Counted from the first letter of the stretch, positions 24,957 to 33,761 are shown. The stretch is 64,000 nucleotides of DNA from Lentzea albidocapillata subsp. violacea (GCF_900100275.1 NZ_FNET01000013.1:168413-232412), one strand, 5' to 3'. Notes: a model not told the origin generated them from the sequence alone. Numbers and translations: made by a program.

Positions 24957-25274
24957 ATGCGCAGCGTTCTTCTCGCTGTCATCGTCGCCCTCTGCGCCGT
25001 GCTGACCCCGGCCGTGTCCACTGTGTCGGTCGGCGCCCCGCCGCCGAAGTCGAAGACCTCTGTCCCCAAGGAAGAAGCTCCGCGCGAGGAGCGCGAGACG
25101 AGCCGCCTGCGTCTGCTGGTCACCTCCGTCGACCGGTCGTCCAACGTGGCCGCTCCGTCCTTCTTCACGGTATTCACGCCGCGCGCCGTTCCCGGTGTTC
25201 TCACGCTCGTGTCCAACGCCGAACCAATAGTGGTCTGGCGAACACCCCCTGCACTGCAGGTGTTCCGTAACTGA
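24957..25274 (+). CDS. Small predicted secreted protein, 105 aa
   Basis: It begins MRSVLLAVIVALCAVLTPAV, a clear Sec signal sequence with probable cleavage around residue 25 (VSTVSVGA). The mature part of about 80 residues has a Pro/Lys/Glu-rich linker (PPPKSKTSVPKEEAPREER) and an Arg/Val-rich tail. There is no Cys pair or known domain, and I do not recognise it. The ATG follows GGGGGGTG; an in-frame GTG lies 6 bp earlier. It is 54 bp upstream of the carbonic anhydrase and on the same strand, so it could be co-expressed with the CO2/bicarbonate genes. Confidence 0.65.
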   Translation: MRSVLLAVIVALCAVLTPAVSTVSVGAPPPKSKTSVPKEEAPREERETSRLRLLVTSVDRSSNVAAPSFFTVFTPRAVPGVLTLVSNAEPIVVWRTPPALQVFRN

Positions 25275-25328
25275 TCGGTCCCCACTTCCCGATTCAACCG
25301 AACACTTCCTTAGCAGTGAGGGACTCCC

Positions 25329-25901
25329 ATGGACTTCCATCGCTTTGTTCAGCATGCCCGCGCACACGCCGCATCACGTTCCCGCGCGCTCGGCCGCAAG
25401 CTCGCCGCAGGCCAGCAACCCACCACGATGTTCATCACGTGTGCCGATTCACGCATCGTGACGGCCGCGATCACGGGTGCCGAGCCCGGTTCGTTGTTCG
25501 AACTCCGGACCGCGGGCAACGTGATCCCGCCCTATTCGCTGGCCGCGCCCTCCAGTGAGATGGCCACGATCGAGTTCGCCGTGCTGCAACTCGGCGTCAG
25601 CGAGATCGTCGTCTGTGGCCACTCGCACTGCGGTGCGGTCGGCGCGTTGCACGGCGGCGGCATCGATCACCTGCCCGCCATGCGCGGCTGGCTGCGTCCC
25701 GGGCGGGCGCGCAAGTCCTCCGACCCGGCGATGCGCGCGGAAGGACAGGACCACGTGCGCACCCAGCTGGACGTCCTGCTGGCGTACCCGTTCGTGGCCG
25801 ACCAGGTCGCCTCGGGGGAGTTGCGCGTCCACGGCTGGTTCTACGACATCGAGACCGGCCAGGTCTCCGCGTGTGCCGAGCACGCTTTCCTTCCGCTGTA
25901 G
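25329..25901 (+). CDS. Beta-class carbonic anhydrase
   Basis: A 190-aa zinc enzyme interconverting CO2 and bicarbonate. Zinc ligands are Cys38 (FITCADSR), His98 and Cys101 (VVCGHSHCGAVGAL), with the Asp40-Arg42 dyad next to Cys38. There is no signal peptide, so it acts in the cytoplasm. It is followed after 13 bp by a SulP transporter on the same strand, suggesting that bicarbonate brought in or expelled is buffered by this enzyme. The same two activities are fused into one chain at 41111-43324. Confidence 0.94.
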   Translation: MDFHRFVQHARAHAASRSRALGRKLAAGQQPTTMFITCADSRIVTAAITGAEPGSLFELRTAGNVIPPYSLAAPSSEMATIEFAVLQLGVSEIVVCGHSHCGAVGALHGGGIDHLPAMRGWLRPGRARKSSDPAMRAEGQDHVRTQLDVLLAYPFVADQVASGELRVHGWFYDIETGQVSACAEHAFLPL

Positions 25902-25914
25902 GGGTTTCGACGTG

Positions 25915-27243
25915 ATGAAGAAGTACTGGACCGATCTCGGCGCATCGGTCGTCGTGTTCCTCGTGGCGCTGCCGCTGTGCGTGGGCGTGGCGGTGGCGTC
26001 CGGGGTGCCGGCCGAACTCGGCATCGTGACCGGCGTGGTCGGTGGCATCGTCGTCGGCCTGCTGCCGGGCAGCACGATGCAGGTGAGCGGACCGGCCGCC
26101 GGTCTGACGGTGTTGGTGGCGGACGCCGTCTCCCGGCACGGGATCGCGGCGCTGGGCGTGATCGTGCTCGGCGCCGGCCTGCTGCAGGTGGCGCTGGGCT
26201 TAGCCAGGTGCGGACGCTGGTTCCGCGCGATCTCCCCGTCCGTGGTGCAGGGCATGCTCGCGGGCATCGGGCTGGTGCTGATCCTCGGTCAGCTCAGGCA
26301 CCTGGTCGTGTCGCCGGTCGCACTGGCGCTCGGCCTGCTCACCGTGCTGATCATGCTGCTGTGGCAGCGAAGCCCGATGCGCGTCGTACCGGGCATCCTG
26401 GTCGGCGTGGTCGTCTGCACCGGGCTGGCGGCGATGTTCGCCTCGCCGGTCGACCGGATCAACGTCGGCACGTTGTCGTCGGACGTGCACCTGCCCGACT
26501 TCTCGTTGCTGAACACCGGGATCATCGGCACGGCGGTCGTGTTCGCGCTCGTCGCGTCCGCCGAGTCGATGTTCAGCGCCGCCGCCGTCGACCGCATGCA
26601 CGACGGGCCGCGCACGCGCTACAACAAGGAACTGGTCGCGCAGGGCGTGGGCAACACGCTCTGCGGCCTGCTCGGCGCGTTGCCCATGACGGCCGTGATC
26701 GTGCGCAGCTCGGCCAACGTGTCGGCCGGAGCCCGGACGAAGGCGTCCAGGGTGCTGCACGGCGTGTGGCTGCTGCTGTTCGTGGTGCTGCTGCCGGGGT
26801 TGCTGACGCTCATCCCGATCGCCGTGCTGGCGGCGGTTCTGGTGCACGCGGGGTGGAAGCTGCTCGGGCTGGGCGAGGTCGTCGCGTTGTGGCGCACGGA
26901 CAAGGCCGAGGGCTTCATCTTCGTCCTCACCGCAGGGCTCATCGTGGGTACTGATCTGCTCACCGGCACCGTGGCCGGCCTGCTGGCAGCGGTCGTCAAG
27001 ACGGCGTGGGACGTGTCCAGGCTGTCGGTCGTCGTGACGCCGGACGGCGTGGCGTTGCGCGGCAACGCGACGTTCCTGCGGTTGCCCGTGCTGCTGGACG
27101 AGCTCGACCGCGTGGACCGGGAGCACGTCCGGATGGACCTGAGCGGGGTCCGGCACCTCGACCAGGCCTGCGGGCAGGCGATCGACCAGTGGGTGGACCA
27201 GTCCCGGCGGGCGGGCAGGACCGTGGACCTGGTCGGCAGGTAG
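25915..27243 (+). CDS. SulP-family anion (probably bicarbonate) transporter
   Basis: About 442 aa from ATG 25915 (GTG 25912 is equally in frame). It shows the SLC26/SulP core: VVVFLVALPLCVGVAVASG, QVSGPAAGLTVLV, SVVQGMLAGIGLVLILGQ, SAESMFSAAAVDRMHDGPR and an ALPMTAVIVRSSANVSAGA segment. A short C-terminal STAS-like domain with VRMDLSGVRHLDQAC follows. SulP proteins carry sulfate, bicarbonate or other anions; pairing with carbonic anhydrase argues for bicarbonate. Start sites earlier in the frame lie inside the carbonic anhydrase gene and are rejected. Ends in a hairpin. Confidence 0.92.
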   Translation: MKKYWTDLGASVVVFLVALPLCVGVAVASGVPAELGIVTGVVGGIVVGLLPGSTMQVSGPAAGLTVLVADAVSRHGIAALGVIVLGAGLLQVALGLARCGRWFRAISPSVVQGMLAGIGLVLILGQLRHLVVSPVALALGLLTVLIMLLWQRSPMRVVPGILVGVVVCTGLAAMFASPVDRINVGTLSSDVHLPDFSLLNTGIIGTAVVFALVASAESMFSAAAVDRMHDGPRTRYNKELVAQGVGNTLCGLLGALPMTAVIVRSSANVSAGARTKASRVLHGVWLLLFVVLLPGLLTLIPIAVLAAVLVHAGWKLLGLGEVVALWRTDKAEGFIFVLTAGLIVGTDLLTGTVAGLLAAVVKTAWDVSRLSVVVTPDGVALRGNATFLRLPVLLDELDRVDREHVRMDLSGVRHLDQACGQAIDQWVDQSRRAGRTVDLVGR

Positions 27244-27249
27244 GGACAA

Positions 27250-27277
27250 GGTGCCGCGGCCGCAGGGTCGCGGCACC
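27250..27277 (+). terminator. Terminator after the SulP gene
   Basis: GGTGCCGCG (27250-27258) pairs perfectly with CGCGGCACC (27269-27277) around 10 nt, 6 bp after the stop, followed by TCTGCG. Confidence 0.7.
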
Positions 27278-27314
27278 TCTGCGCTGGGGACGGGAAACTC
27301 GTCGGGAAGAGCTG

Positions 27315-27389
27315 ATGAACACTGGGCCGTTCGGGTGTACCGGGCTAACGGCTCTGTGGGAGATGTCGACCCTGCAGATGAACCAGTAG
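27315..27389 (+). CDS. 24-codon ORF ahead of the nuclease gene
   Basis: ATG at 27315, with GGAAGAG 4 nt upstream, opens a 24-residue frame that starts MNTGPFGCTGL and ends TLQMNQ, with one Cys and one Trp. Its TAG stop at 27387-27389 runs into the AGGGGGC that serves as ribosome binding site of the nuclease 10 bp later. The arrangement is that of a leader peptide or a co-expressed micropeptide. I know no family for it; being so short it may be chance. Confidence 0.35.
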   Translation: MNTGPFGCTGLTALWEMSTLQMNQ

Positions 27390-27399
27390 GGGGCGACAC

Positions 27400-28212
27400 A
27401 TGACCAGCGCAGGCTTCGACGCGAAGTTCCTCGGCACCGCCGCCGGGATTCCCGTCCTCACCGAGCCGGGAGCGGCCGACGCGGTCGAGCTCGACGGCTC
27501 GACCACGATCGACTACACGCACTTCTCGCTCGCGATGAGCAAGTCCCGCAAGTTCGCGAGCTGGGTCGCGTGGAACATCGACGGCGGTGAGATGAAGGCG
27601 CTGAGCCGCAGCAACATCCCGTTCGTCAAGGACAAGCGCATCCCGGCCGAGTTCCAGACCGGCGACGAGCTGTACCGCGGCAACAGGCTCGACCGCGGCC
27701 ACCTCGCCCGCCGCGCCGACCTGTGCTGGGGGCCGAAGACCGAGGCGCAGAAGGCGAACAGGGACTCGTTCTTCTTCACGAACATCACGCCGCAGATGGA
27801 CGACTTCAACCAGAGCACCAAGGAAGGCCTCTGGGGCCGGCTCGAGAACGCGGTGCTCGCGGACGTCGACGTCGACGACCTGAAGGTCAGCGTCTACGGC
27901 GGCCCGGTCTTCAACGCCGACGACAGGGTGTTCCGCGGGGTCGCGATCCCGCGCGAGTTCTACAAGGCGATCGCGTTCGTGGTGGACGGCGAGCTGCGCT
28001 GCAGCGCGTTCCTGCTCACCCAGAACATCATCCTGGCCGAGGCCCTCGACCTGGACGAGTTCCGGGTGTTCCAGGTATCGCTGACCGAGCTGGAGAAGCG
28101 CGTGAGCCTCACCTTCCCGGCCGAGCTGCACGCCGCCGACACCGCGTCGGTGCAGCTGCTGGACGAGACCGAGCGCAAGCCGCTGGACAGCCTCGCCGAC
28201 ATCAGGTGGTGA
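27400..28212 (+). CDS. DNA/RNA non-specific endonuclease (DRGH type)
   Basis: A 270-aa beta-beta-alpha metal nuclease of the NucA/Serratia-nuclease/EndoG family. The catalytic motif is present as LDRGHLARRADLCWG (general-base His in DRGH), with the metal-ligand Asn of this family in FFFTNITPQMDDFNQ. There is no signal peptide or membrane helix, so unlike secreted relatives it is apparently kept in the cytoplasm, where an uncontrolled nuclease would be dangerous. A 24-codon ORF lies just upstream, and the NACHT ATPase gene converges on it with an 11-bp 3' overlap. It may be the effector of a conflict module; no inhibitor gene is recognised beside it. Confidence 0.92.
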   Translation: MTSAGFDAKFLGTAAGIPVLTEPGAADAVELDGSTTIDYTHFSLAMSKSRKFASWVAWNIDGGEMKALSRSNIPFVKDKRIPAEFQTGDELYRGNRLDRGHLARRADLCWGPKTEAQKANRDSFFFTNITPQMDDFNQSTKEGLWGRLENAVLADVDVDDLKVSVYGGPVFNADDRVFRGVAIPREFYKAIAFVVDGELRCSAFLLTQNIILAEALDLDEFRVFQVSLTELEKRVSLTFPAELHAADTASVQLLDETERKPLDSLADIRW

Positions 28213-31066
28213 TGATCAGACCGGGCAGGGCCTGACGCAGTTCTTCCAGGCGCGGCAACGACTCCGGCTGGTGCAGCACCAGGCGCTCCAACGCCGGCAG
28301 CGCGCGCAGGTCGTCCGCCGCCGGCAGCCCGAACACCTCCAGCGTCGTGATGGTCGGCCACCGCTGCAGCCCCGCCAGCGGGTAGGGCGGGCGGTGGTCG
28401 ATCGCCAGCTCACGCAACGCGGGCAACGCCGGCAGCGCGTCCAGCCCCTCGTCGGTGGCCGAGTCGCGGATCTGCAGCCGCCGGAGCGTTCCGCCCTCCA
28501 GCGACGCCAGATCGACCCGGCTGAAGTGCAGGTGCAGCTCGTCCAGGTCCTTCACCGGCGCCAGGTCGATCCGGCCGAGCGGACGGCACCGGCTCAGGTG
28601 CAGCTCCTTCAGGGAGCGCGACAGGCCCAGCGGCGACAGGTCGCGCATGACCTCGTTCTGCCACAGTTCCAGCCGGTGCAGCGACGGCATGGCGCCCAAC
28701 GGGTCGAGCGGGTTGATGTTGCCGATGCACCGCACGTACCGCAGCTTCTCCAGGTGCATGATGAACTGGATCCGGTGCCAGCCGCGAACGTCCACCCGCC
28801 GGTCACCGAAATCCACTTTGGACAGCACGGACCTGGCGTACCTCTCCGCGTCCGGCGTGTTCCGCCACGCCCGCAGCAGCTCGTCGATGACCATCGCGTG
28901 GTCCACGGCGACGAACTCCGCGATCCGCTCCCACGCGCCCTCGCCACCGATGTTGGCCAGCGTCCGCACGATGTACGCGGCTTCCTCGGATGCCTCGGGT
29001 CCTGGCAGGAGATCGACCACGAACGACCCGGCCTCGGACAACGCGTCGGCGTGCGCGAAGCTCTTCGGCGGGATCAGCGAGGCGGCCGCGGCCGTCACCT
29101 GGGCTCGTGCGGTCTCCGGTTCGATCACGTCGGCCTGGTCGAGGCACGCCAGCGCGAGCAGCCGCAGCTTGTCCCGGCCGCGCTCGTCCTTGCGCGTGTC
29201 GTCGTTGCCCGCCAGCAGGTCCATCAGCACGCGGGCCCGTTCGCGTGGACGGGCGTGCGCGACCGCCATCACCACGACGTCGTGCCACTCGTCCAGATGT
29301 GCCCTGTCCACCAACAGGTTCAGGTCACCGGCGTCCACGACCTCCTTGGCCGCCAGGTAGTCCCGGAACGTCCGGTGCACGAACTGGACGCGCTCCGAGG
29401 CCACCTCCCGCAGCAGCCCGGCCCGTTCGAGCAGCCGCTGCATCGCCTCGTCCGGGTCGATGTCGTGCGACCGCAGCCCGCGCATCGCGTTCCCGAGGCG
29501 GTGCACGGCCTCCTCGCGCGGCACCATCAACTCCCGGTTGCGCACCAGCGAGTACGCGAACCGTTGCAGCAGAACGAGTTGCTCCTCCTTGGAGAACGAC
29601 GGCAGCGCGAGCCCGCGGTCCTCGTCCCACCGCACCAGCAGCAGGTCGAGCGCGGCCTCGTACAGCGACCGCCGGTCGCGTGGCAGGTGCATGTTCCGGT
29701 CCTGGTGCAACGCGCACAACAGCCCCGCCAGCAACGGACTGGACGCCAGCCGCCGCAGGTCGGGCCGTTTCGCCAGCGTCGCCACCAGCCGCGCCTCGCA
29801 CTCGGTCAGCCACACCCGCGCGTCCCGCGTCAGCCCCGGCTCGTCGCTGGCGGCGGTGTGCCAGGCCTCCACGAAGTCGCGCACGCCCTTGTCGCTCAAC
29901 GGCAACAGGTCGAACGCGGCGAAGTCCAGGTCCTCCAGCCAGTCCTCCGGCACCGCGGCCGGCCGGGTCGTGATCGCGTACCGGGCCTGCGGATAGGCGT
30001 TGACGAGCTGCTCCAGCCACCGCCGGGCCTCGGCCCGCCGTTCCCACACCAGCTCGTCCACGCCGTCGACGAGGACGAGCGCGCGTCCCTCCCTGAGTCG
30101 CGCGGTGACCCATCCGGACGGCTTCTCCTCCTCGATCATCGAGGCCGTCGGCGAGATGAACTCCTCCGGCTTCGGCAGCGTCGTGTACTGCCGCAGCGGC
30201 ACGAAGAACGGCACCAGTCCGAGCCACTCGTTGCCCGAGGTCCGCGTCTCGCCCAAGGCGTTCATCGCGAGCCAGCGCAGGAACGTCGTCTTGCCCGCGC
30301 CCGCACCGCCCCGGATCAGCACCCGGGGCGTGTCCGCGAGCGCCGCCGCCACCGGCAGTCCGGCCCCGGTCAGCTCGTCGGTGTCACCGACGCGCGCCAC
30401 CGCCAGCGACACGTACGAGGTCTCGAACGACTGCCGCCGCGGCGCCCGGCCGCGCGACACCCCGAACATCTCCAGCCCGCTCAGCGCGTGCGCGACCTGC
30501 TCGGCATAACGGTCCTCGAAGTCCCGGTGCGACGCCGTGAGCGCCAGTTGCTGCTGGTCCGCGAGCCGTGCCACGGCATCCGCGGTCGCCCTGCCCATCC
30601 GGAACATCTCGACCGCGAGCCGCCGCGCGTACTCCGGCTGCGACCACACCAGCTCCACGACCGCGAGGCACACCCGCAGCAGCAACGCGTCGTAGACCGC
30701 CGTCGCCTGGTCGGACAGGCCCGCCGCCCGCCGGATCGTCGCGGACTTCGCCATCACGTGGGCGCGCAACGACTCGGGCGTGAGCATGACCCGCAGCGCC
30801 TCTTCGGGACGCAACGGCAGCGCCGCCTCGATGGACTCCCGCACCGCGTCGACCGCGGCCCGCCACTCGTGTTCCTCGACGGTGCTCAGCTCACCGCGCG
30901 CGAGCTCGGCACTGACCCGTTCGACCAGCGGTCCCGGCCTGGTCAGCTCGCGCCGGCGCTTCTTGTCCTTGGCGCCCTTGTGCACGATGTCGAAGAGACC
31001 GATCAGCACGCGCTCCAGCACGGTCTCGAGCACCATCAGCAGTCCGGCGGAAAACGGGTCGGCCAC
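28202..31066 (-). CDS. NACHT-family STAND ATPase with C-terminal leucine-rich repeats
   Basis: A 954-aa NLR-like protein. Residues 1-230 form a helical N-terminal domain with a hydrophobic start (LLMVLETVLERVLIGLFDIV). The NACHT ATPase follows: Walker A with Lys259 (RGGAGAGKTTFLRWLA) and Walker B with Asp334 (LVLVDGVDELV). A winged-helix/helical middle comes next and, from about residue 780, leucine-rich repeats such as LKELHLSRCRPLGRIDL and ALPALRELAIDHR. Bacterial NACHT proteins of this build act in anti-phage or other conflict pathways, sensing through the C-terminal repeats. No toxic enzymatic domain is visible at the N-terminus. The helicase-associated gene is 52 bp upstream in the same direction and the nuclease gene converges. 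Confidence 0.92.
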   Translation of the reverse strand: MADPFSAGLLMVLETVLERVLIGLFDIVHKGAKDKKRRRELTRPGPLVERVSAELARGELSTVEEHEWRAAVDAVRESIEAALPLRPEEALRVMLTPESLRAHVMAKSATIRRAAGLSDQATAVYDALLLRVCLAVVELVWSQPEYARRLAVEMFRMGRATADAVARLADQQQLALTASHRDFEDRYAEQVAHALSGLEMFGVSRGRAPRRQSFETSYVSLAVARVGDTDELTGAGLPVAAALADTPRVLIRGGAGAGKTTFLRWLAMNALGETRTSGNEWLGLVPFFVPLRQYTTLPKPEEFISPTASMIEEEKPSGWVTARLREGRALVLVDGVDELVWERRAEARRWLEQLVNAYPQARYAITTRPAAVPEDWLEDLDFAAFDLLPLSDKGVRDFVEAWHTAASDEPGLTRDARVWLTECEARLVATLAKRPDLRRLASSPLLAGLLCALHQDRNMHLPRDRRSLYEAALDLLLVRWDEDRGLALPSFSKEEQLVLLQRFAYSLVRNRELMVPREEAVHRLGNAMRGLRSHDIDPDEAMQRLLERAGLLREVASERVQFVHRTFRDYLAAKEVVDAGDLNLLVDRAHLDEWHDVVVMAVAHARPRERARVLMDLLAGNDDTRKDERGRDKLRLLALACLDQADVIEPETARAQVTAAAASLIPPKSFAHADALSEAGSFVVDLLPGPEASEEAAYIVRTLANIGGEGAWERIAEFVAVDHAMVIDELLRAWRNTPDAERYARSVLSKVDFGDRRVDVRGWHRIQFIMHLEKLRYVRCIGNINPLDPLGAMPSLHRLELWQNEVMRDLSPLGLSRSLKELHLSRCRPLGRIDLAPVKDLDELHLHFSRVDLASLEGGTLRRLQIRDSATDEGLDALPALPALRELAIDHRPPYPLAGLQRWPTITTLEVFGLPAADDLRALPALERLVLHQPESLPRLEELRQALPGLIITT

Positions 31067-31118
31067 CGTTCCAGTATCAGCACGTGATCACCGGACCCGA
31101 GGAGACTTCACCAGCTGT

Positions 31119-33038
31119 TCACTCCGGCAGCGCGACCTTGCGGACGTGCCCGATGTCGAACTCCCGGCTCGTGCCGTCCTCGCAGTCCGCGCTCAGCACA
31201 CCTTCGAGGTGCTTGCTCGGCACGATCACGTGCGTCTCGGTCCGGCGCGGCCCGCTCGCGTACTTGATCTCCACACGGCTCCCGTCGACCAGCGCCGACG
31301 ACAGCAGCACCACCTCTTCGTCGCGCAGGAAGACGTTCTGGTCGCGCAGCATCCGCGCCGCGTTGGCCCGCGGGGTGCCCCGCCCCGCGCTCGGCCGTTC
31401 CTGCTCGACCAGCCGGACCGCGAGCTGGGTCAGCTCCAGGTCGTTCATCTCGGTGCGCCACCACCGCTCCTGGCGGCGCTCGCCCCGAGCCGGCGCCCGC
31501 AGCCGTTCGACGGTCTCCACCACCGACTTCTCGCCCGCGTCCAGCCCGGTCGGCGCGTACCCGCACCGGCGTAACGCCGCGAGCGTCTCGGCCATCGGCC
31601 GGTCCGACGCCAGCACCGTCGGCGCGAGGAACCGCAGCTTCAGCGAGCCGAGCCGCTTCGACTTCACGATCTCCTGCAGCAGCAGGGGATCCGAGGCCCG
31701 CACACAGCTCGCCACGTCCGTCACCGTGAGCTGCCCGTGCCGCCGCGCCACGTCGTGCACCTGGTACTCGATCACCTGCGGCAGCGGCGCCTCCGACACG
31801 GCGTTCAGCCGCGCGAGCACCTCGTCTGCCGACAGGCCCGAGTCCAGCGCGCGCCGCACCGAGCCGGCGGACAGCCGCCACACGCGTGCCGCGTCGTTGT
31901 CCTCCAGATCCGCCACCAGGTTCAGCGTCGCGCTCAGCTCCGGCGACGGCAGCCCGTTCACGACCGCGGTCATGTCCGTCTGGAACGCGGCCTTCTCCGT
32001 CGCCGGCGGCATCAACGCGTCGGCCGCGCTGTCGACGTCACCGTCGTGCAGCACCGCCACCCCCAACGGCGTGAGCGCTCCACCGGCCACCAGGCCCAGC
32101 GACTCCATCTCACCGATCACCGCCGCCGTCGCCCGCAGGTCGTGCACGGCGGGGCGTTCCCAGGCCAGGTCCTCGACCAGTTCACCGGTGTTCGTGAAGG
32201 CCTCGGTCGCCGAGAACCGCTCCAGCGCACTGCTCCGCAGCGCCAGCCCGGCGGCACCGGTGTAGTCGCGCAACGCCGCCCGCGCGAGGTCCGGCTCCGG
32301 CCGCCAGTCCATCCGCCGCCACGCCGCGACCAGCGCCGAGAGCCGCGGCCCCGGCTGCGAGCCGAGCCACGCGTCACCCTGCTTGGTCGGCAGCAGCCGC
32401 GACCGTTCCACCCCCAGCAGCTGGGCCTCGGCCGCGAGCTCCAGCCACAGCCGCAGCACGCCGTCCGTGACCCGCAGGGCCCTGGCGACCCGCCGGATCT
32501 CGACGGTCGCGACGCCACCGGTGTAGCGGGCGTCGAACGTGTCCTGCTCGCAGTGCGCCAGCAGCCGGGCCACTCCGTCCACAGTGGACATGGCGGCGAC
32601 GATCGGCGAGATCTCGGACGCCCTGCGCCTGCCGGGGGGCTTCGGTCGCAACGTCAGCTGCCCCTCCGCCGCGCCGTTCGCCCGGACCGAGTTCACCGCG
32701 ATCAGCCGCGGCCCTTCCGGCCAGGCCAGCGCCCGTTGCTTCAGCTCACCGAACGCCCGCTCGAAGTCGCCGGCCGAGCACCGCAGCTCGGCGCACACCG
32801 TGTCGACGGTGCCGGTGTTGTGCTGCGCCACGATCGCGCCGAGCACGTCGAGCGCGCCCTGGTCCAGCGTGTCCTCGGCCGCGTGCACCGAGTCGGAGTC
32901 GGTCAGCTGCGTCGCCAGGTCCTTCAACGTCCGGATGTAGCGGTCGGCGACGTCACGGCGGTGCACGAGTATCGCGGCCACCTCGTCCGGCTCGAGTCGG
33001 AGGAGCCAGGTCGCGAGCGCGTTGATGCGGCGGGGCAT
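31119..33038 (-). CDS. Helicase-associated (XPB/Ssl2 N-terminal-like) protein with WYL-like C-terminus
   Basis: A 639-aa soluble protein of the actinobacterial family annotated as helicase-associated or 'helicase C-terminal 3' domain. Despite the name it has no Walker ATPase motif. The N-terminus is PRRINALATWLLRLEPDEVA. A domain around residues 390-510 contains LPQVIEYQVHDVARRHGQLT and LLLQEIVKSKRL, typical of this group. The end (about 565-635: LLSSALVDGSRVEIKYASG, then HVIVPSKHLEGVLSADCED) resembles a WYL ligand-sensing domain. Its relatives often sit near an XPB-type helicase; none is seen here. It precedes the NACHT gene by 52 bp, so the two are probably co-transcribed. Confidence 0.8.
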   Translation of the reverse strand: MPRRINALATWLLRLEPDEVAAILVHRRDVADRYIRTLKDLATQLTDSDSVHAAEDTLDQGALDVLGAIVAQHNTGTVDTVCAELRCSAGDFERAFGELKQRALAWPEGPRLIAVNSVRANGAAEGQLTLRPKPPGRRRASEISPIVAAMSTVDGVARLLAHCEQDTFDARYTGGVATVEIRRVARALRVTDGVLRLWLELAAEAQLLGVERSRLLPTKQGDAWLGSQPGPRLSALVAAWRRMDWRPEPDLARAALRDYTGAAGLALRSSALERFSATEAFTNTGELVEDLAWERPAVHDLRATAAVIGEMESLGLVAGGALTPLGVAVLHDGDVDSAADALMPPATEKAAFQTDMTAVVNGLPSPELSATLNLVADLEDNDAARVWRLSAGSVRRALDSGLSADEVLARLNAVSEAPLPQVIEYQVHDVARRHGQLTVTDVASCVRASDPLLLQEIVKSKRLGSLKLRFLAPTVLASDRPMAETLAALRRCGYAPTGLDAGEKSVVETVERLRAPARGERRQERWWRTEMNDLELTQLAVRLVEQERPSAGRGTPRANAARMLRDQNVFLRDEEVVLLSSALVDGSRVEIKYASGPRRTETHVIVPSKHLEGVLSADCEDGTSREFDIGHVRKVALPE

Positions 33039-33113
33039 TCACCGGATTATGGCCTGATTGTGTGTTCTCAAACGAATTTTCACGCTCATGGGCGATCCGC
33101 CTAGGCTGACTCG

Positions 33114-33761
33114 GTGACGTTCGACGGTTTCGGCGAGTACGCCATTGACTTCTACGACGGCCTGGTCCTCGACAACTCGAAGGCGTACTGGGACGACAAC
33201 AAGGAGACCTACCTGCGCGACGTGCGGGCCCCGATGGAGGCACTGATGCTCGCGCTGGAGAAGGAGTTCGGCGAGGGCAAGATCTTCCGCCCGTACCGTG
33301 ACGTGCGGTTCGCCAAGGACAAGACGCCGTACAAGGACCACTGCGGCGCCGTGATCGAGAAGGGCCGCGGCGGCGGCGCCTACTACGTGCAGCTCAGCCC
33401 CGAGGGCCTGATGACCGGCGGCGGCTCGTTCCACATGCAGTCCGACCAGCTCGCCCGCTACCGGGCCTCGGTCGACGCGCACGGCGTCCTGCTGCGCAGG
33501 ATCGTCGACAGGCTGCTCGGGCAGGGCTGGCAGCTGGCCGGCGACGTGATGAAGTCGAAGCCGCGCGGGTTCGCCGACGACCACCCGCACCTCGACCTGC
33601 TCCGGCACCGGTCGATCTACGTGCGCAAAGTCTGGGAGCCGGACGACGTGCTGCACGAGCCGGGCTGCCTCGACCGGGTGCGCAAGTCGTGGAAGCAGCT
33701 CAAGGAGTTCAACGCGTGGTGCGAGGACCACGTCGGCGTGAGCGAACAACCGAGGCGATAG
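33114..33761 (+). CDS. DUF2461 domain protein
   Basis: A 215-aa protein of the widely distributed DUF2461 family. Landmarks are FGEYAIDFYDGLVLDNSKAY, WDDNKETYL, the conserved RPYRDVRFAKDKTPYKDH, AYYVQLSPEGLMTGGGS and LKEFNAWCEDHV. The family has no established activity. GTG start at 33114 and full length for the family. The 3' end overlaps the convergent VanZ-like gene by 53 bp, an unusually long overlap. Confidence 0.9.
   Translation: MTFDGFGEYAIDFYDGLVLDNSKAYWDDNKETYLRDVRAPMEALMLALEKEFGEGKIFRPYRDVRFAKDKTPYKDHCGAVIEKGRGGGAYYVQLSPEGLMTGGGSFHMQSDQLARYRASVDAHGVLLRRIVDRLLGQGWQLAGDVMKSKPRGFADDHPHLDLLRHRSIYVRKVWEPDDVLHEPGCLDRVRKSWKQLKEFNAWCEDHVGVSEQPRR

Noticed and set aside
26200..28131. A 643-codon minus-strand frame opposite the SulP and nuclease genes
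   Set aside because: Low-complexity shadow; both opposing genes have firm family matches.
28271..31087. A 938-codon open frame on the plus strand opposite the NACHT gene
   Set aside because: Composition is Gln/Arg/His-rich shadow; the NACHT reading has clear Walker motifs and leucine-rich repeats.
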